DNA from: Nocardioides ganghwensis
GTDB lineage: Bacteria > Actinomycetota > Actinomycetes > Propionibacteriales > Nocardioidaceae
NCBI RefSeq assembly: GCF_014779655.1
Contig: NZ_JACXYX010000005.1
Location: 238,331 to 302,330 of the forward strand
DNA: 64,000 nt
Reading direction: 5' to 3'
The translations under genes were made by a program, and so were the position numbers. The notes beneath the pieces are model-generated. The model was not told where the DNA came from, did no database searches, and was given only the letters and a program-made list of their open reading frames with translations. Shown one piece after another: positions 34,442 to 44,372 of the stretch (the stretch's first letter is position 1; the number at the start of each line of letters is the position of its first letter).

Positions 34442-35683
34442 TCAGCGGGCGGGCAGGATGCGCCCCGTGACCTCGCCCAGCGAGATCCGGCCGCCGCCGG
34501 TGCCGGGCGCGGTGTAGCGCAGCGTCACCTCGTCGCCGTCCTCGAGGAAGGTGCGTTCGCGCCCGGCGACGGTGAACGGCTCCTTGCCGCCCCACGACAG
34601 CTCGAGCAGCGACCCGCGCTGGTCCCGCTCGGGGCCCGACACGGTGCCCGAGCCCCACAGGTCGCCGGTGCGCACGCTCGCGCCGTTGACCGTGGTGTGG
34701 GCGAGCATCTGCGCGGGCGACCAGTACATGGTGCGGTAGGGCGGGCGGGCGACCACCTCGCCGTCGAGGACGACCTCCACCTCGATGTCGAGGCCGGCCG
34801 GGCCGTCGACGCGGAGGTAGTCGAGGACCTCGGGGTCGTCCTGGCCGGGCAGCTCGGTCCACGCCGCGTCGAGAGCGGCCAGCGGCGTGACCCACGCGCT
34901 GATCGAGGTGGCGAACGACTTGCCGAGGAACGGTCCGAGCGGGACGTACTCCCAGGCCTGGATGTCGCGCGCCGACCAGTCGTTGAGGCCGACGACGCCG
35001 AAGGTGTGCCGGGCGAAGTCGGACGTCGCGACGCGCTCGCCCATCGCCGACGGCACGCCGACGACGAAGCCGAGCTCGGCCTCGATGTCGAGGCGCTGGG
35101 ACGGGCCGTACGTCGGCTGGGGCGCACCTCCGTCGGTTGAGCCTGTCGACACCCGCTGCCCGCACGGGCGGACGACGTCGGTGCCCGAGACGACCACCGT
35201 GCCGGAGCGGCCGTGGTAGCCGACGGGGAGGTGCTTCCAGTTGGGGAGCAGGGGCTCGGCGTCGGGGCGGAACATCCGGCCGACGTTGGACGCGTGGTGC
35301 TCGGAGGCGTAGAAGTCGACGTAGTCGCCGACGGTGAACGGCAGCAGCATCGTCACCGAGTCGAGCGGCGCCAGCGCCGGCTCGACGAGGTCGCGCTCGG
35401 TCTGGTCTGTGAGCAGTCCGGTCACCCAGGCCCGGGTCGAGTCCCAGACGGCGGGCCCGGCCGCCATGAACGGGTTGAGGGTGGGCTGGTCGAACAGCTC
35501 GTGGGTGTCGACCATGTCGGCGGCCGCGACGACGCTGAGGTCCAGCACCTGGTCGCCGATCCGTACGGCGACCCGCGGTCGCTCGCCGGAGCGCGCGAAC
35601 ACGCCGTAGGGCAGGTGGTCGACGTCGAAGCCGGAGCCGGCGGCTCCCTCGACCCAGCTGCTCGGGGTGGCGGGTGTGCTCAT
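34442..35683 (-). CDS. fahA: Fumarylacetoacetase
   Basis: 413 aa. Hydrolyses fumarylacetoacetate to fumarate and acetoacetate, the last step of tyrosine catabolism. Family motifs present: VGDYVDFYASEHHASNVG with metal/catalytic residues, VGYHGRSG, DIEAELGFVVG, GLNDWSARDIQAWEY, and DLWGSGTVSGPE near the C-terminus. A small extra loop (RVSTGSTDGG) is encoded by an interspersed repeat at 35135-35153. ATG 35683 overlaps the stop of the upstream gene (ATGA), so the two are co-translated. Divergent from hmgA, the preceding pathway enzyme. Confidence 0.96.
   Translation of the reverse strand: MSTPATPSSWVEGAAGSGFDVDHLPYGVFARSGERPRVAVRIGDQVLDLSVVAAADMVDTHELFDQPTLNPFMAAGPAVWDSTRAWVTGLLTDQTERDLVEPALAPLDSVTMLLPFTVGDYVDFYASEHHASNVGRMFRPDAEPLLPNWKHLPVGYHGRSGTVVVSGTDVVRPCGQRVSTGSTDGGAPQPTYGPSQRLDIEAELGFVVGVPSAMGERVATSDFARHTFGVVGLNDWSARDIQAWEYVPLGPFLGKSFATSISAWVTPLAALDAAWTELPGQDDPEVLDYLRVDGPAGLDIEVEVVLDGEVVARPPYRTMYWSPAQMLAHTTVNGASVRTGDLWGSGTVSGPERDQRGSLLELSWGGKEPFTVAGRERTFLEDGDEVTLRYTAPGTGGGRISLGEVTGRILPAR
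35135..35153. repeat. Interspersed REP-like sequence embedded in fahA
   Basis: The minus-strand reading GGTGTCGACAGGCTCAACC resembles the GGTTTCGACAGGCTCAACC repeat common in Nocardioides and related genomes (from memory, not searched). It sits in frame in fahA between conserved GQ and YGPS and accounts for about five extra residues relative to typical homologs. Confidence 0.55.
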
Positions 35684-36564
35684 GAGGCGTCCTTCCGGTG
35701 GGGCAGCAGCCCGAGGGCGACCAGGTCGTCACGGGGCTCGGTGACCGAGCACGAGCCGAACGAGGTGAACCAGCGGCGGGCGGCGGCGACGCCGCCGTCG
35801 GCCAGGCCCGCGGCCAGCGCCGCGCCGTCGCGCTCCTCGAGCACCGCGATCGTGTCGTCGACCGAGCCGCCGTCCCACAACGCCTTCGTCGCGGCGGCCA
35901 CGTTGAGGAAGCCGTGCATGCCGCCGCCCTCCGGGTCGTGGCGCACGGCGCGGTGCAGGCCGGCGGTGGCCTTGAACCCGGTCTCGCGGTCGAGGGCCGC
36001 GTCGATCCATGCCGCCACGGTCGCGGAGTCGGGCACGAGGTCGTGGTCGACGTGGCCGAGTCGCAGCTTGAGCCGGTGGTCGCACGCGGCGACCTCGTCG
36101 GCCGCCGCCAGCCACGTGGCGGTCGGCGGCCCCGGGAGCTCGATGAAGAGGGGCACCTCCAGGTCGGCGTCTCGTGCCGCGGCGTCGATGCGGCGGACGT
36201 TGCCGACCGGGTCGTCGGTGTCGCGGACGACGATCTCGACCGCCGCGACGTCCAGCCCGAGCCTGGCCGCCGCACCGAGCGGGCCGGCCAGCTGGCCGGC
36301 GCCCCCGGTCACGACGACGGAGAGCGGGCCGGCGAAGCCGCGCACCAGCGGCAGGTCGGTGTCGCGGAGCACGAAGCTGCCGACGAGGTCGGCCCACCAC
36401 TCCTCGCGGCGGGCGGCGTACGCCGCGGTCGCGTCGTGGAGAGGGGCGTCGCCCGGCGGGAAGACGGCTGCGTCGTCGACGAGGCCGCTCCACTCCGCGG
36501 GGAAGCCCGAGGGGTCGGCGGGAGGGACGGGTGCGGGGTCGACAGGTGGTGGGGAGGGCGTCAC
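35680..36564 (-). CDS. Unknown protein co-transcribed with fumarylacetoacetase
   Basis: 294 aa, soluble, no recognised family. A proline-rich N-terminus is followed by an alpha/beta pattern (VEIVVRDTDDPVGNVRRID, VPLFIELPGP, GFKATAGLHRAVRHDPEGGGMHGFLNV) that looks like a TIM-barrel enzyme; the KATAGLH and GGMHG segments may be an active site. GTG 36564 is leaderless (TAGAGT at 36576-36571). Coupling to fahA and divergence from hmgA imply a role in aromatic amino acid breakdown, but no reaction can be assigned. Confidence 0.8.
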   Translation of the reverse strand: MTPSPPPVDPAPVPPADPSGFPAEWSGLVDDAAVFPPGDAPLHDATAAYAARREEWWADLVGSFVLRDTDLPLVRGFAGPLSVVVTGGAGQLAGPLGAAARLGLDVAAVEIVVRDTDDPVGNVRRIDAAARDADLEVPLFIELPGPPTATWLAAADEVAACDHRLKLRLGHVDHDLVPDSATVAAWIDAALDRETGFKATAGLHRAVRHDPEGGGMHGFLNVAAATKALWDGGSVDDTIAVLEERDGAALAAGLADGGVAAARRWFTSFGSCSVTEPRDDLVALGLLPHRKDAS

Positions 36565-36628
36565 GGGACTACTCTAACCACCAGATAACGGACGTAAGAG
36601 TCCGATAATCGGATGATGGGATCGTACG
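36565..36628. promoter_or_regulatory. Divergent promoter/operator of homogentisate genes
   Basis: 64-bp region between the two starts. Minus-strand -10 TAGAGT at 36576-36571. Two palindromes lie side by side: CGGAC-gtaaga-GTCCG (36589-36604) and TCCGAT-A-ATCGGA (36601-36613). They cover the -35 area of the minus promoter and the likely GATAAT -10 of hmgA (36604-36609), so a repressor bound here would silence both directions. Confidence 0.65.
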
Positions 36629-37861
36629 ATGGCCTACTACCGAGCACTCGGCCGGCTGCCCCGCCAGCGCCACACCCAGCTGCGCGACGAGGACGGCCAC
36701 CTGTTCCGCGAGGAGCTGATGGGCGAGGAGGGCTTCTCCTCCGACTCCTCGCTGCTCTACCGCCGTGGCGTCCCGAGCGCGATCACCGACAGCACGGTCT
36801 GGGAGCTCGCCGACCAGACGCGCACGCCCAACCACCCGCTCAAGCCGCGCCACCTCAAGCTGCACGACCTGTCGACCGGCCAGTGCCCGGTCGAGGGGCG
36901 CCGGCTGGTCCTCGGCAACAACGACGTCCGCATCGCCTACGTCGTGACGGGCACCGAGCCGTCCCCCCTCTACCGCAACGCCATCGGTGACGAGTGCGTC
37001 TACGTCGAGTCCGGCAGCGGCACCGTCGAGACGGTCTTCGGCGTGGTGCCCTACCGGTCCGGCGACTACGTCGTGGTCCCGCGGGCGACCGACCACCGCT
37101 GGGTGCCGGCCGAGGCCTCGCGCCTCTACGCGATCGAGGCCAACAGCCACATCCACCCGCCCAAGCGCTACCTCTCGCGCTTCGGCCAGCTGCTCGAGCA
37201 CGCGCCCTACTGCGAGCGCGACCTGCACGGTCCCACTGAGACCTTCCAGGCGGATGGCGCCGACGTCGAGGTGCTGGTCAAGCACCGCACCAGCGCCGGC
37301 ATCGTGGGGACCCGGCTGACCTACGCCACCCACCCCTTCGACGTGGTCGGCTGGGACGGCTGCCTCTACCCCTACACGTTCAACATCGAGGACTACATGC
37401 CGATCACCGGCAAGGTCCACCAGCCGCCGCCGGTGCACCAGGTCTTCGAGGGCTGGAACTTCGTCATCTGCAACTTCCTGCCCCGCAAGGTCGACTACCA
37501 CGAGCTCGCGATCCCGGTGCCCTACTACCACTCCAACGTCGACTCCGACGAGGTCATGTTCTACGTCGGCGGCGACTACGAGGCGCGCAAGGGCTCGGGC
37601 ATCGGGATCGGCTCGATCAGCCTGCACCCCGGCGGCCACGCCCACGGCCCGCAGCCGAGCGCGATCGAGGCGTCCCTCGGCGTGCAGTACTTCGAGGAGT
37701 CCGCCGTCATGGTCGACACCTTCGCCCCCCTCGAGCTCGGCGAGGGCGGCCTCGCGGTCCAGGACCCGGCGTACGCCTGGACCTGGGCCGGGCGCGGTCC
37801 CGGCCCCTCGGGTCCTGCCTCCGGGGACGACGGCGGACCGGCGGTCTTCAGCAACAGCTGA
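36629..37861 (+). CDS. hmgA: Homogentisate 1,2-dioxygenase
   Basis: 410 aa cupin-type Fe(II) dioxygenase that opens the ring of homogentisate to maleylacetoacetate. Family segments: [48 protein letters not shown] and the metal-binding [22 protein letters not shown] 36629 follows the palindromic operator by 16 nt. Divergent from the gene pair that completes the pathway; maleylacetoacetate isomerase is not in the window. Confidence 0.96.
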   Translation: MAYYRALGRLPRQRHTQLRDEDGHLFREELMGEEGFSSDSSLLYRRGVPSAITDSTVWELADQTRTPNHPLKPRHLKLHDLSTGQCPVEGRRLVLGNNDVRIAYVVTGTEPSPLYRNAIGDECVYVESGSGTVETVFGVVPYRSGDYVVVPRATDHRWVPAEASRLYAIEANSHIHPPKRYLSRFGQLLEHAPYCERDLHGPTETFQADGADVEVLVKHRTSAGIVGTRLTYATHPFDVVGWDGCLYPYTFNIEDYMPITGKVHQPPPVHQVFEGWNFVICNFLPRKVDYHELAIPVPYYHSNVDSDEVMFYVGGDYEARKGSGIGIGSISLHPGGHAHGPQPSAIEASLGVQYFEESAVMVDTFAPLELGEGGLAVQDPAYAWTWAGRGPGPSGPASGDDGGPAVFSNS

Positions 37862-37913
37862 GCGCACCGTCGCCGCGGCCCCCTTCCTTCGGGTGGTCGT
37901 TAGCGTGGCCGGC

Positions 37914-39353
37914 ATGACGACCCCCGAGAACGGAAGCGGGGACGCCGACCTCCCGCCCTGCGTCCTGCTCCTCTTCGGCGCCCGCGGCGACCTCGCCGCC
38001 CGCAAGCTCTTCCCCGGCCTCTACCGCCTGGCCGCTGCCGGCCGGCTGCCGCGCGACTACGCCGTGATCGGCAGCGGGCGGCACTCGCCGGGCTCCGACG
38101 ACGACTTCCGCGCGGAGGTGATGGAGGGCCTGCGCGACTCCGTCGACGACCTCGACGAGGAGGTCGCGCGCGAGCTGCTCGGGCGGACCTCCTTCCGCAC
38201 CTCCGACGCCGACGACGGCAGCGACCTCGCCGCCCGGGTGCGCGAGGTCGAGGAGGACCTCGGCGACGACGTGCTCCGCCTCGTCTACCTCTCCGTCCCG
38301 CCGACGGCGATGTCCGGGATGGTGGCGATGCTCGGTCGCGAGGGCCTCGCCGAGCGGGCCCGCCTGGTCATCGAGAAGCCCTTCGGCCTGGACCTGGAGT
38401 CCTTCGAGGAGCTCGACGACGACGTGCACGAGGTGTTCGAGGAGGAGCAGGTCTTCCGCATCGACCACTTCCTCGGCAAGGAGGCCGTCCAGAACCTGCT
38501 CGCCCTGCGGTTCGCCAACGCGCTGTTCGAGCCGGCGTGGAGCCGCCACAGCATCGCCTCGGTCCAGGTCGACGTCCCCGAGACGCTCGCCATGGAGGGT
38601 CGGGGCTCGTTCTACGAGTCGACCGGCGCGCTGCGCGACATGGTCTCCACCCACCTCTTCCAGATCCTCGGCGCCGTCGCGCTCGAGGACCCGGGGGAGT
38701 GGTCCGCCACCGCCGTGCGTCGTGCGCGGGCCGCGGTGTTCGCGGACGTACGCCCGCTCGACCCGTCGCGTGTCGTGCTCGGCCAGTACGACGGCTACCG
38801 CGACGAGGACGACGTCGACGAGGACTCCGACGTGGAGACCTTCGTGGCGCTCGAGGCCTTCGTCGACAACGACCGGTGGCGCGGCGTGCCCTTCCACCTG
38901 CGCACCGGCAAGGCCATGGCGGAGACCCGGCGCACGGTGACGCTGCGCTTCCGCGAGCCGGAGTCGTCGGTGTTCGGCACCGGCCTCGCGCCGGCCGAGC
39001 TCGTCCTCGAGCTCACCGACGAGGCGCAGGTGCACGTCGACCTGCTCGGCAAGCGTCCCGGCCCGGAGATGGAGCTGGCCCCGGCCACGATGCGGCTCGA
39101 CCTGGGCGACGAGCTCCCGCACGACGAGCCGCTCGAGGCCTACGAGCGCCTCCTCCTCGACGTGCTCCACGGCGACCACACGCTGTTCGCCCACGCCGAC
39201 GAGACCCGCCGGCTCTGGGAGGTCTGCCAGCCCGTCCTCGACGACCGCCCGGACCCCCGCCCGTACGCCTCCGGGTCGTGGGGGCCGCAGGAAGCCGTCG
39301 GCCTGCCCGACGGCGGCTGGCGGCTGGGGCGCGGGGACTCCGATGGGTCGTGA
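37914..39353 (+). CDS. zwf: Glucose-6-phosphate dehydrogenase
   Basis: 479 aa. Oxidises glucose 6-phosphate to 6-phosphogluconolactone with NADP, opening the pentose phosphate pathway. NADP loop [19 protein letters not shown] at the N-terminus, the catalytic signature [15 protein letters not shown] and the substrate segment [12 protein letters not shown] 37914 follows TAGCGT (37901-37906) by seven bases (leaderless). The end overlaps the start of the glucoamylase-like gene by 11 nt. Confidence 0.95.
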   Translation: MTTPENGSGDADLPPCVLLLFGARGDLAARKLFPGLYRLAAAGRLPRDYAVIGSGRHSPGSDDDFRAEVMEGLRDSVDDLDEEVARELLGRTSFRTSDADDGSDLAARVREVEEDLGDDVLRLVYLSVPPTAMSGMVAMLGREGLAERARLVIEKPFGLDLESFEELDDDVHEVFEEEQVFRIDHFLGKEAVQNLLALRFANALFEPAWSRHSIASVQVDVPETLAMEGRGSFYESTGALRDMVSTHLFQILGAVALEDPGEWSATAVRRARAAVFADVRPLDPSRVVLGQYDGYRDEDDVDEDSDVETFVALEAFVDNDRWRGVPFHLRTGKAMAETRRTVTLRFREPESSVFGTGLAPAELVLELTDEAQVHVDLLGKRPGPEMELAPATMRLDLGDELPHDEPLEAYERLLLDVLHGDHTLFAHADETRRLWEVCQPVLDDRPDPRPYASGSWGPQEAVGLPDGGWRLGRGDSDGS

Positions 39354-41178
39354 CAGGGGGAGCGGTCCCGCGGCCCTCCCCATCGCGGAGCACGGCCTCG
39401 TCGGTGACCTGCGCACCGCCGCGCTCGTGGCGACCGACGGCACCATCGACTGGTTCTGCCCGGGCCGGTTCGACGCCCCGAGCGTCTTCGCGTCGATCAT
39501 CGATCCGGGCGCCGGGTCGTGGCGGCTGCGTCCCGAGGACGAGGACGCCCGCAGCCAGCAGTACTACCACCCCGAGACCAACATCCTCATCACCCGCTTC
39601 ATGACCGAGCGCGGGGTGGTCGAGGTCCACGACTTCATGCCCGTCCTGCGCGCCCACGACCCCGACCACCGGCAGCGCCTCGTACGCCGCGTCGTCGGGC
39701 TGCGCGGGTCGGTCGACCTCGCCATGTCGATGGCGCCGCGCCCCGACTACGGCACGACCGAGCCCGGGCTCGACGTCGCGGACGGCGTGGTCCGCTTCGC
39801 CGACGGCGACGTCCACCTGGCGCTGTCGAGCACCGTGGACCTCGACGTGGACGACTGCTCCGCCTCGGCCCGGCTGTCCCTGCGCGCGGGCGAGTCCGCC
39901 CTGTTCGTGCTCGAGGTCCTCGCCCCCGACGAGCCGGCCAGCGGGTGCGGAGAGGGCGACGTCGACGAGCTGTTCGACGCCACCGCCGCCTTCTGGCGCT
40001 CCTGGCTGTCGCAGAGCACCTACACCGGGCGGTGGCGCGAGTGGATCGACCGCTCCGCGCTCACCCTCAAGCTGCTGTGCCACGAGCCCACCGGCGGCAT
40101 CATCGCCGCCCCGACCACGAGCCTCCCCGAGAGCATCGGCGGCACCCGCAACTGGGACTACCGCTACGTCTGGGTGCGCGACGCCGCGTTCAGCGTGTAC
40201 GCCCTGCTGCGCCTCGGCTTCACCGACGAGGCGGCGGCCTTCGTGCGGTTCCTCTCCGAGCGGCTGGGCGAGGCGGCCGAGGACGGCGACGACGAGCTCG
40301 GCCCGCTGCGGGTCCTCTACGACCTCGACGGCAACCTGCCCCACGAGCGCGAGCTCGACCACCTCGCGGGCCACCGCGGCTCGCGGCCCGTACGCGTCGG
40401 CAACGGCGCCGTGGACCAGCTGCAGCTCGACGTCTACGGCGAGCTGATCGACTCGGTCTACCTCTTCGACAAGCACGGGCGCGGCATCAGCCACGACGCG
40501 TGGTCGGACCTGCGCCGCATCGTGGCCTGGCTGATGGACAACTGGGAGCGACCCGACGCCGGCATGTGGGAGATCCGCGCCGAGCCGCGCACCCACACCA
40601 CCTCACTGGTCATGAGCTGGGTCGCGGTCGAGCGGATGATGCGGGTGGCGCGGCGGCGTGGGTTGCCGAGCGACCTGACCGAGCTGGCCGCGACCCGCGA
40701 CGCGATCTACGAGCGGGTGATGACCGACTGCTGGAACGACGAGCTCGGTGCCTTCACCGCGTTCGCCGGCGGGGACGTGCTCGACGCCGGCGCCCTGCTG
40801 ATGCCGATGGTCAAGATGCTCGCGCCCGACGACCCGCGGTTCCTGTCCACCCTCGCCAAGGTCGAGGAGCGCCTGGTGTCCGACAGCCTCGTGCTGCGCT
40901 ACGACCCGGAGGCGTTCGACGACGGTGTCCCGGCCGCCGACGGCGAGGGCACGTTCTCGCTGGCCTCGTTCTGGTACGTCGAGGCCCTCACCCGCGCCGG
41001 TCGGCTGGCCGACGCGCGCCTCGCGCTGGAGAAGATGTTCACCTACGCCAACCACCTCGGCCAGTACGCCGAGCAGGTGGGGCTCAACGGCGAGCAGCTC
41101 GGCAACTTCCCCCAGGGCTTCACCCACCTGAGCCTGATCAGCGCCGTGATCAACCTGGACCGTAGCCTCGACGCATGA
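39343..41178 (+). CDS. GH15-family glucoamylase/trehalase-like glycoside hydrolase
   Basis: 611 aa, cytoplasmic (no signal). N-terminal beta domain ([37 protein letters not shown]), then an (alpha/alpha)6 barrel. [17 protein letters not shown] carries a substrate-binding segment, [17 protein letters not shown] the general acid Glu, and [18 protein letters not shown] the catalytic base Glu. Mycobacterial members act as trehalases; overlap with zwf suggests that glucose released from trehalose or glucans enters the pentose phosphate route. The MFS gene overlaps its stop (ATGA). Confidence 0.92.
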   Translation: MGRDRGSGPAALPIAEHGLVGDLRTAALVATDGTIDWFCPGRFDAPSVFASIIDPGAGSWRLRPEDEDARSQQYYHPETNILITRFMTERGVVEVHDFMPVLRAHDPDHRQRLVRRVVGLRGSVDLAMSMAPRPDYGTTEPGLDVADGVVRFADGDVHLALSSTVDLDVDDCSASARLSLRAGESALFVLEVLAPDEPASGCGEGDVDELFDATAAFWRSWLSQSTYTGRWREWIDRSALTLKLLCHEPTGGIIAAPTTSLPESIGGTRNWDYRYVWVRDAAFSVYALLRLGFTDEAAAFVRFLSERLGEAAEDGDDELGPLRVLYDLDGNLPHERELDHLAGHRGSRPVRVGNGAVDQLQLDVYGELIDSVYLFDKHGRGISHDAWSDLRRIVAWLMDNWERPDAGMWEIRAEPRTHTTSLVMSWVAVERMMRVARRRGLPSDLTELAATRDAIYERVMTDCWNDELGAFTAFAGGDVLDAGALLMPMVKMLAPDDPRFLSTLAKVEERLVSDSLVLRYDPEAFDDGVPAADGEGTFSLASFWYVEALTRAGRLADARLALEKMFTYANHLGQYAEQVGLNGEQLGNFPQGFTHLSLISAVINLDRSLDA

Positions 41179-42401
41179 CCAGCGCGCCGGGGACCCGTCC
41201 GGCCCGCGGCACCCTGGCGCTGATCCCGTTCGTGCTGGCCATGCTGGCGATGCTGGGCCCGTTCAGCATCGACACCCCGTTCCCCGCGTTCTCGCAGATG
41301 GGCGACGCCCTCGACGTCTCCGCCGGGGAGCTGCAGCTCGTGGTGACCGCCTACATGCTGGCGTTCGCGGCGATGAGCGTCTTCCACGGACCGCTGTCGG
41401 ACGCGGTCGGCCGCAAGCCGGTGATCGTGTGGTCCCTCGCGGCGTACGCCGTCGCCTCCGTCGCGTGCGCGTTCGCGCCGACCCTCGAGTGGCTGCTCGC
41501 CGGGCGGGTCGTGCAGGGGCTGGCGGCGGGCGGCTCGACGATCGTGAGCCGCACGATCATCCGCGACCTGTTCGACGGCGCCGACGCGCAGCGCCTGATG
41601 AGCCAGGTCGCGGTGATCTTCGGACTGGCGCCGGCGATCGCGCCGGTCGTGGGTGGGCTGCTGGTGCAGGTCGGCCCGTGGGAGACGGTGTTCTGGTTCA
41701 TGGCGGCGTTCGCACTGGTCCTCCTGGTGGGCTCGCTCGCGCTGCTGCCCGAGAGCCACCCGCCCGAGCGCCGGGTCCCGCTGCGCGTCGGCGAGGTCGT
41801 CGCGGGACTCGGCGCGGTCCTGGCGGTGCCGGCCTTCCACCGGATGGCGTGGGCGGGCACCCTGGTCTTCGGCGCCCAGTTCCTCTACATCGGCGGCGCC
41901 GCGATCTTCGTCGTCGACCTCCTGGGCGAGGGCGAGCTCGACTTCTGGAAGCTGTTCGTCCCGATGATCGGGGCGATGGTGGTCGGCTCGGTCCTGAGCG
42001 GGCGCCTCGGCCCGCTCGTGACCAGCTCGCAGCTGGTGTCCGCCGGGTACGCCGCCAGTGCCGCCGGTGCGCTCCTCGGCGTCGTCGTCGCGCTGACCCC
42101 CGCCGGCGAGGTGCTGCCGTGGGCGGCGGCGGGCGTCGCACTGGTCGCCTTCGGCAACGGCCTGGCCTACCCCAACATCCAGCTGCTCATGCTCGACCTC
42201 GTCCCCACCCGTCGCGGTGCGGTCATGTCGGCGGGAGCGTTCGTCACGCTGGTGTTCAACGCCGTCAGCGCGGCCGTCCTCGCGCCGTACGCCGGTCGCT
42301 CCGTCCTCGGTTTCGCTGTGGCCGCGGCCGTGTGCGTGCTCCTCGGCTGGGCGTGCTGGCGCTGGCACTTGCACGCCTCACGCACCTCGGCCCCCGCCTG
42401 A
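41175..42401 (+). CDS. Bcr/CflA-type multidrug MFS transporter
   Basis: 408 aa, 12 predicted membrane spans. Start of the family signature: PFSIDTPFPAFSQMGDAL in helix 1 and GPLSDAVGRKPVI in loop 2-3, RVVQGLAAGG in helix 4. This is the DHA1 Bcr/CflA drug efflux subfamily. The ATGA overlap with the GH15 gene suggests a shared transcript, though no functional link is evident. It converges on the ABC exporter pair, with a weak GC-rich inverted repeat in the 33-nt gap. Confidence 0.88.
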   Translation: MTSAPGTRPARGTLALIPFVLAMLAMLGPFSIDTPFPAFSQMGDALDVSAGELQLVVTAYMLAFAAMSVFHGPLSDAVGRKPVIVWSLAAYAVASVACAFAPTLEWLLAGRVVQGLAAGGSTIVSRTIIRDLFDGADAQRLMSQVAVIFGLAPAIAPVVGGLLVQVGPWETVFWFMAAFALVLLVGSLALLPESHPPERRVPLRVGEVVAGLGAVLAVPAFHRMAWAGTLVFGAQFLYIGGAAIFVVDLLGEGELDFWKLFVPMIGAMVVGSVLSGRLGPLVTSSQLVSAGYAASAAGALLGVVVALTPAGEVLPWAAAGVALVAFGNGLAYPNIQLLMLDLVPTRRGAVMSAGAFVTLVFNAVSAAVLAPYAGRSVLGFAVAAAVCVLLGWACWRWHLHASRTSAPA

Positions 42402-42434
42402 GGACCGCCCGCTGCCGGGGTGGCGGCAGGTCCC

Positions 42435-44372
42435 TCAGGAGGTCCAGGCCCGCCAGAGCGCGGCGTACTCCCCGTCGAGGTCGATCAGCTCGTCGTGGCT
42501 GCCGAGCTCGACGACGAGGCCGTCCATGACGACCGCGATGCGGTCGGCGTCGTGGGCGGTGTGGAGGCGGTGGGCGATCGCGACGACGGTGCGGCCCTCG
42601 AGCAGGTTGTTCATCGAGCCCTCGAGGGTGCGGGCGGTGCGCGGGTCGATCAGCGAGGTGGCCTCGTCGAGCACGAGCGTGTGCGGGTCGGCGATGATCA
42701 GCCGGGCGAGCGCCACCTGCTGGGCCTGCGCCGGGGTGAGGGCGAAGCGCCCGGACCCGATCATCGTGTCGAGGCCGTCGGGCAGCCGCTCGACCCAGGC
42801 GAGCGAGCCGACGGCGCGCAGCGCCTCGCGCACGGCGTCGTCCGAGGAGTCCTCGCGCGCGAGCACGATGTTGTCGCGCACCGTCCCGATGAAGACGTGG
42901 TGCTCCTGGGTGACCAGGGCGACCTCGGTGCGCAGCACCTCCAGCGGCAGGTCGACCAGGTCGACGCCGCCCACCCGCGCGGACCCGGTGCGGGGACGGT
43001 TGATGCCCGAGAGCAGCCGCCCGAGCGTCGACTTGCCCGAGCCGCTGGGCCCGACCACCGCGAGCCGCTCGCCCGTACGCAGCCGCAGGTCGACGCCGTG
43101 CAGCACGTCGTGGCCCTCGCGGTAGGCGAACCGCAGGTCCTCCCCGACCAGCTCGACCCCGTCGGGCAGCCGGTCGCCGGGCTCGCGGTCGGGCTGGACC
43201 TCGGCGATGCCGAGCAGGCGGCTGGTCGAGGCGGCACCGACCTGGAGCCGGTCGACCTCGCCGATGACGGCGTCGAGCGGCTCGCTGAGCGCCACCACGT
43301 AGAGCATCGCCGCGGTGATCTGCCCGAGGTCGACCCAGCCACGGCCGTAGGCGTACGCGCCCACCAGCAGCGTGACGACCTGCGGCACCTGGAAGGCGCC
43401 GTTGAGGGCGGCGAACAGCACGTTGCGCAGCGTCATGCCGTAGCGCTCGGCCTGCGCGGAGACCTCGATGTCGTCGGAGCCGGCGCGCACCCGCGCGGCC
43501 GAGAGTCCGAGCGCCTCGACGGTGCGGGCGCCCTCGACGGTCTCGGTGAGGGTCGTGTTGATCCGCGAGTAGGTCGCGCCCTCGGTGATGTAGGCCTTGG
43601 GCGCGCGCGTCAGGTAGGTGCGCACCGCCGGCGTGCAGAGCGAGAACACCAGCAGGGCCGGCACCGCGAGCACCACGGAGTTGAGCAGCATCGCCACGAC
43701 GGAGAGCAGGACCGTCAGCAGCGAGATCAGCAGGCGGGGTACGCCCCACTGCACGCTGCGGGCCATGGTCCCGACGTCACGGGTGACGCGCGTGACCAGG
43801 TCGCCGGTGCTGGCACCCTCCACCCGCCCGACGGGCAGGCGCAGGATCGTGCCGACGATGTACTCGCGTGCCGAGGCGAGGAGGTCCTGGCCGAAGTGGG
43901 TGGAGGTGCGCTGGGCGCCGAAGGTGAAGAGGGCCTGGAGCAGGACCACGCCGACCACGACGAGGGCCAGCGTGTCGAGGCCCTCGACGGCGGCCCCCTG
44001 GGTCTGGACGCGGTTGACCAGCTCGCCGAGCAGCCGCGGCACGACCAGCGCGGAGCCGGCGGCGAGCGCGTTGAGGGCGACGAGCAGGGCGAACGACTTC
44101 TTGCGGCTGCGCACCAGGTCGCCGAAGAAGGCGAGCACCGCGCGGTTGCCCGACACCGGCCAGCCGCGGGCCGGGTTGCGGGACGCGGCGTAGACGTCCT
44201 CGGCACGCTGGCGGCGCAGGGCGTGGCGCTGCCACAGCGCCCGGTGCCGCTCGCGCACGCCGACGCCCTGGGGAGGGCGCAGCTCGTCGGGGATGGCGGG
44301 CGGGTCCTCGGTGCGGTCGCGCCAGGTCGCGGCGGAGGTGGCCAGGGGGTCATGGCTGAGGCCGGTGCTCAT
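42435..44372 (-). CDS. ABC exporter half-transporter, subunit 2 (intact Walker motifs, degenerate signature)
   Basis: 645 aa. Cytoplasmic leader of ~75 residues, six-span exporter membrane domain (~80-370), then the nucleotide-binding domain. Walker A GPSGSGKST and Walker B HTLVLDEATS are intact, but the signature LSGGQ is replaced by LTPAQAQQ. It must work as a heterodimer with the upstream-encoded subunit, with which it overlaps by ATGA. A long open frame continues upstream on the minus strand but is out of register with conserved protein and is rejected. Probably exports a drug, peptide or lipid. Confidence 0.92.
   Translation of the reverse strand: MSTGLSHDPLATSAATWRDRTEDPPAIPDELRPPQGVGVRERHRALWQRHALRRQRAEDVYAASRNPARGWPVSGNRAVLAFFGDLVRSRKKSFALLVALNALAAGSALVVPRLLGELVNRVQTQGAAVEGLDTLALVVVGVVLLQALFTFGAQRTSTHFGQDLLASAREYIVGTILRLPVGRVEGASTGDLVTRVTRDVGTMARSVQWGVPRLLISLLTVLLSVVAMLLNSVVLAVPALLVFSLCTPAVRTYLTRAPKAYITEGATYSRINTTLTETVEGARTVEALGLSAARVRAGSDDIEVSAQAERYGMTLRNVLFAALNGAFQVPQVVTLLVGAYAYGRGWVDLGQITAAMLYVVALSEPLDAVIGEVDRLQVGAASTSRLLGIAEVQPDREPGDRLPDGVELVGEDLRFAYREGHDVLHGVDLRLRTGERLAVVGPSGSGKSTLGRLLSGINRPRTGSARVGGVDLVDLPLEVLRTEVALVTQEHHVFIGTVRDNIVLAREDSSDDAVREALRAVGSLAWVERLPDGLDTMIGSGRFALTPAQAQQVALARLIIADPHTLVLDEATSLIDPRTARTLEGSMNNLLEGRTVVAIAHRLHTAHDADRIAVVMDGLVVELGSHDELIDLDGEYAALWRAWTS

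Noticed and set aside
42402..42434. Possible terminator between the MFS gene and the ABC exporter
   Set aside because: Only the outer 5 bp (GGACC/GGTCC) and a short inner GC stretch pair; too weak to call.
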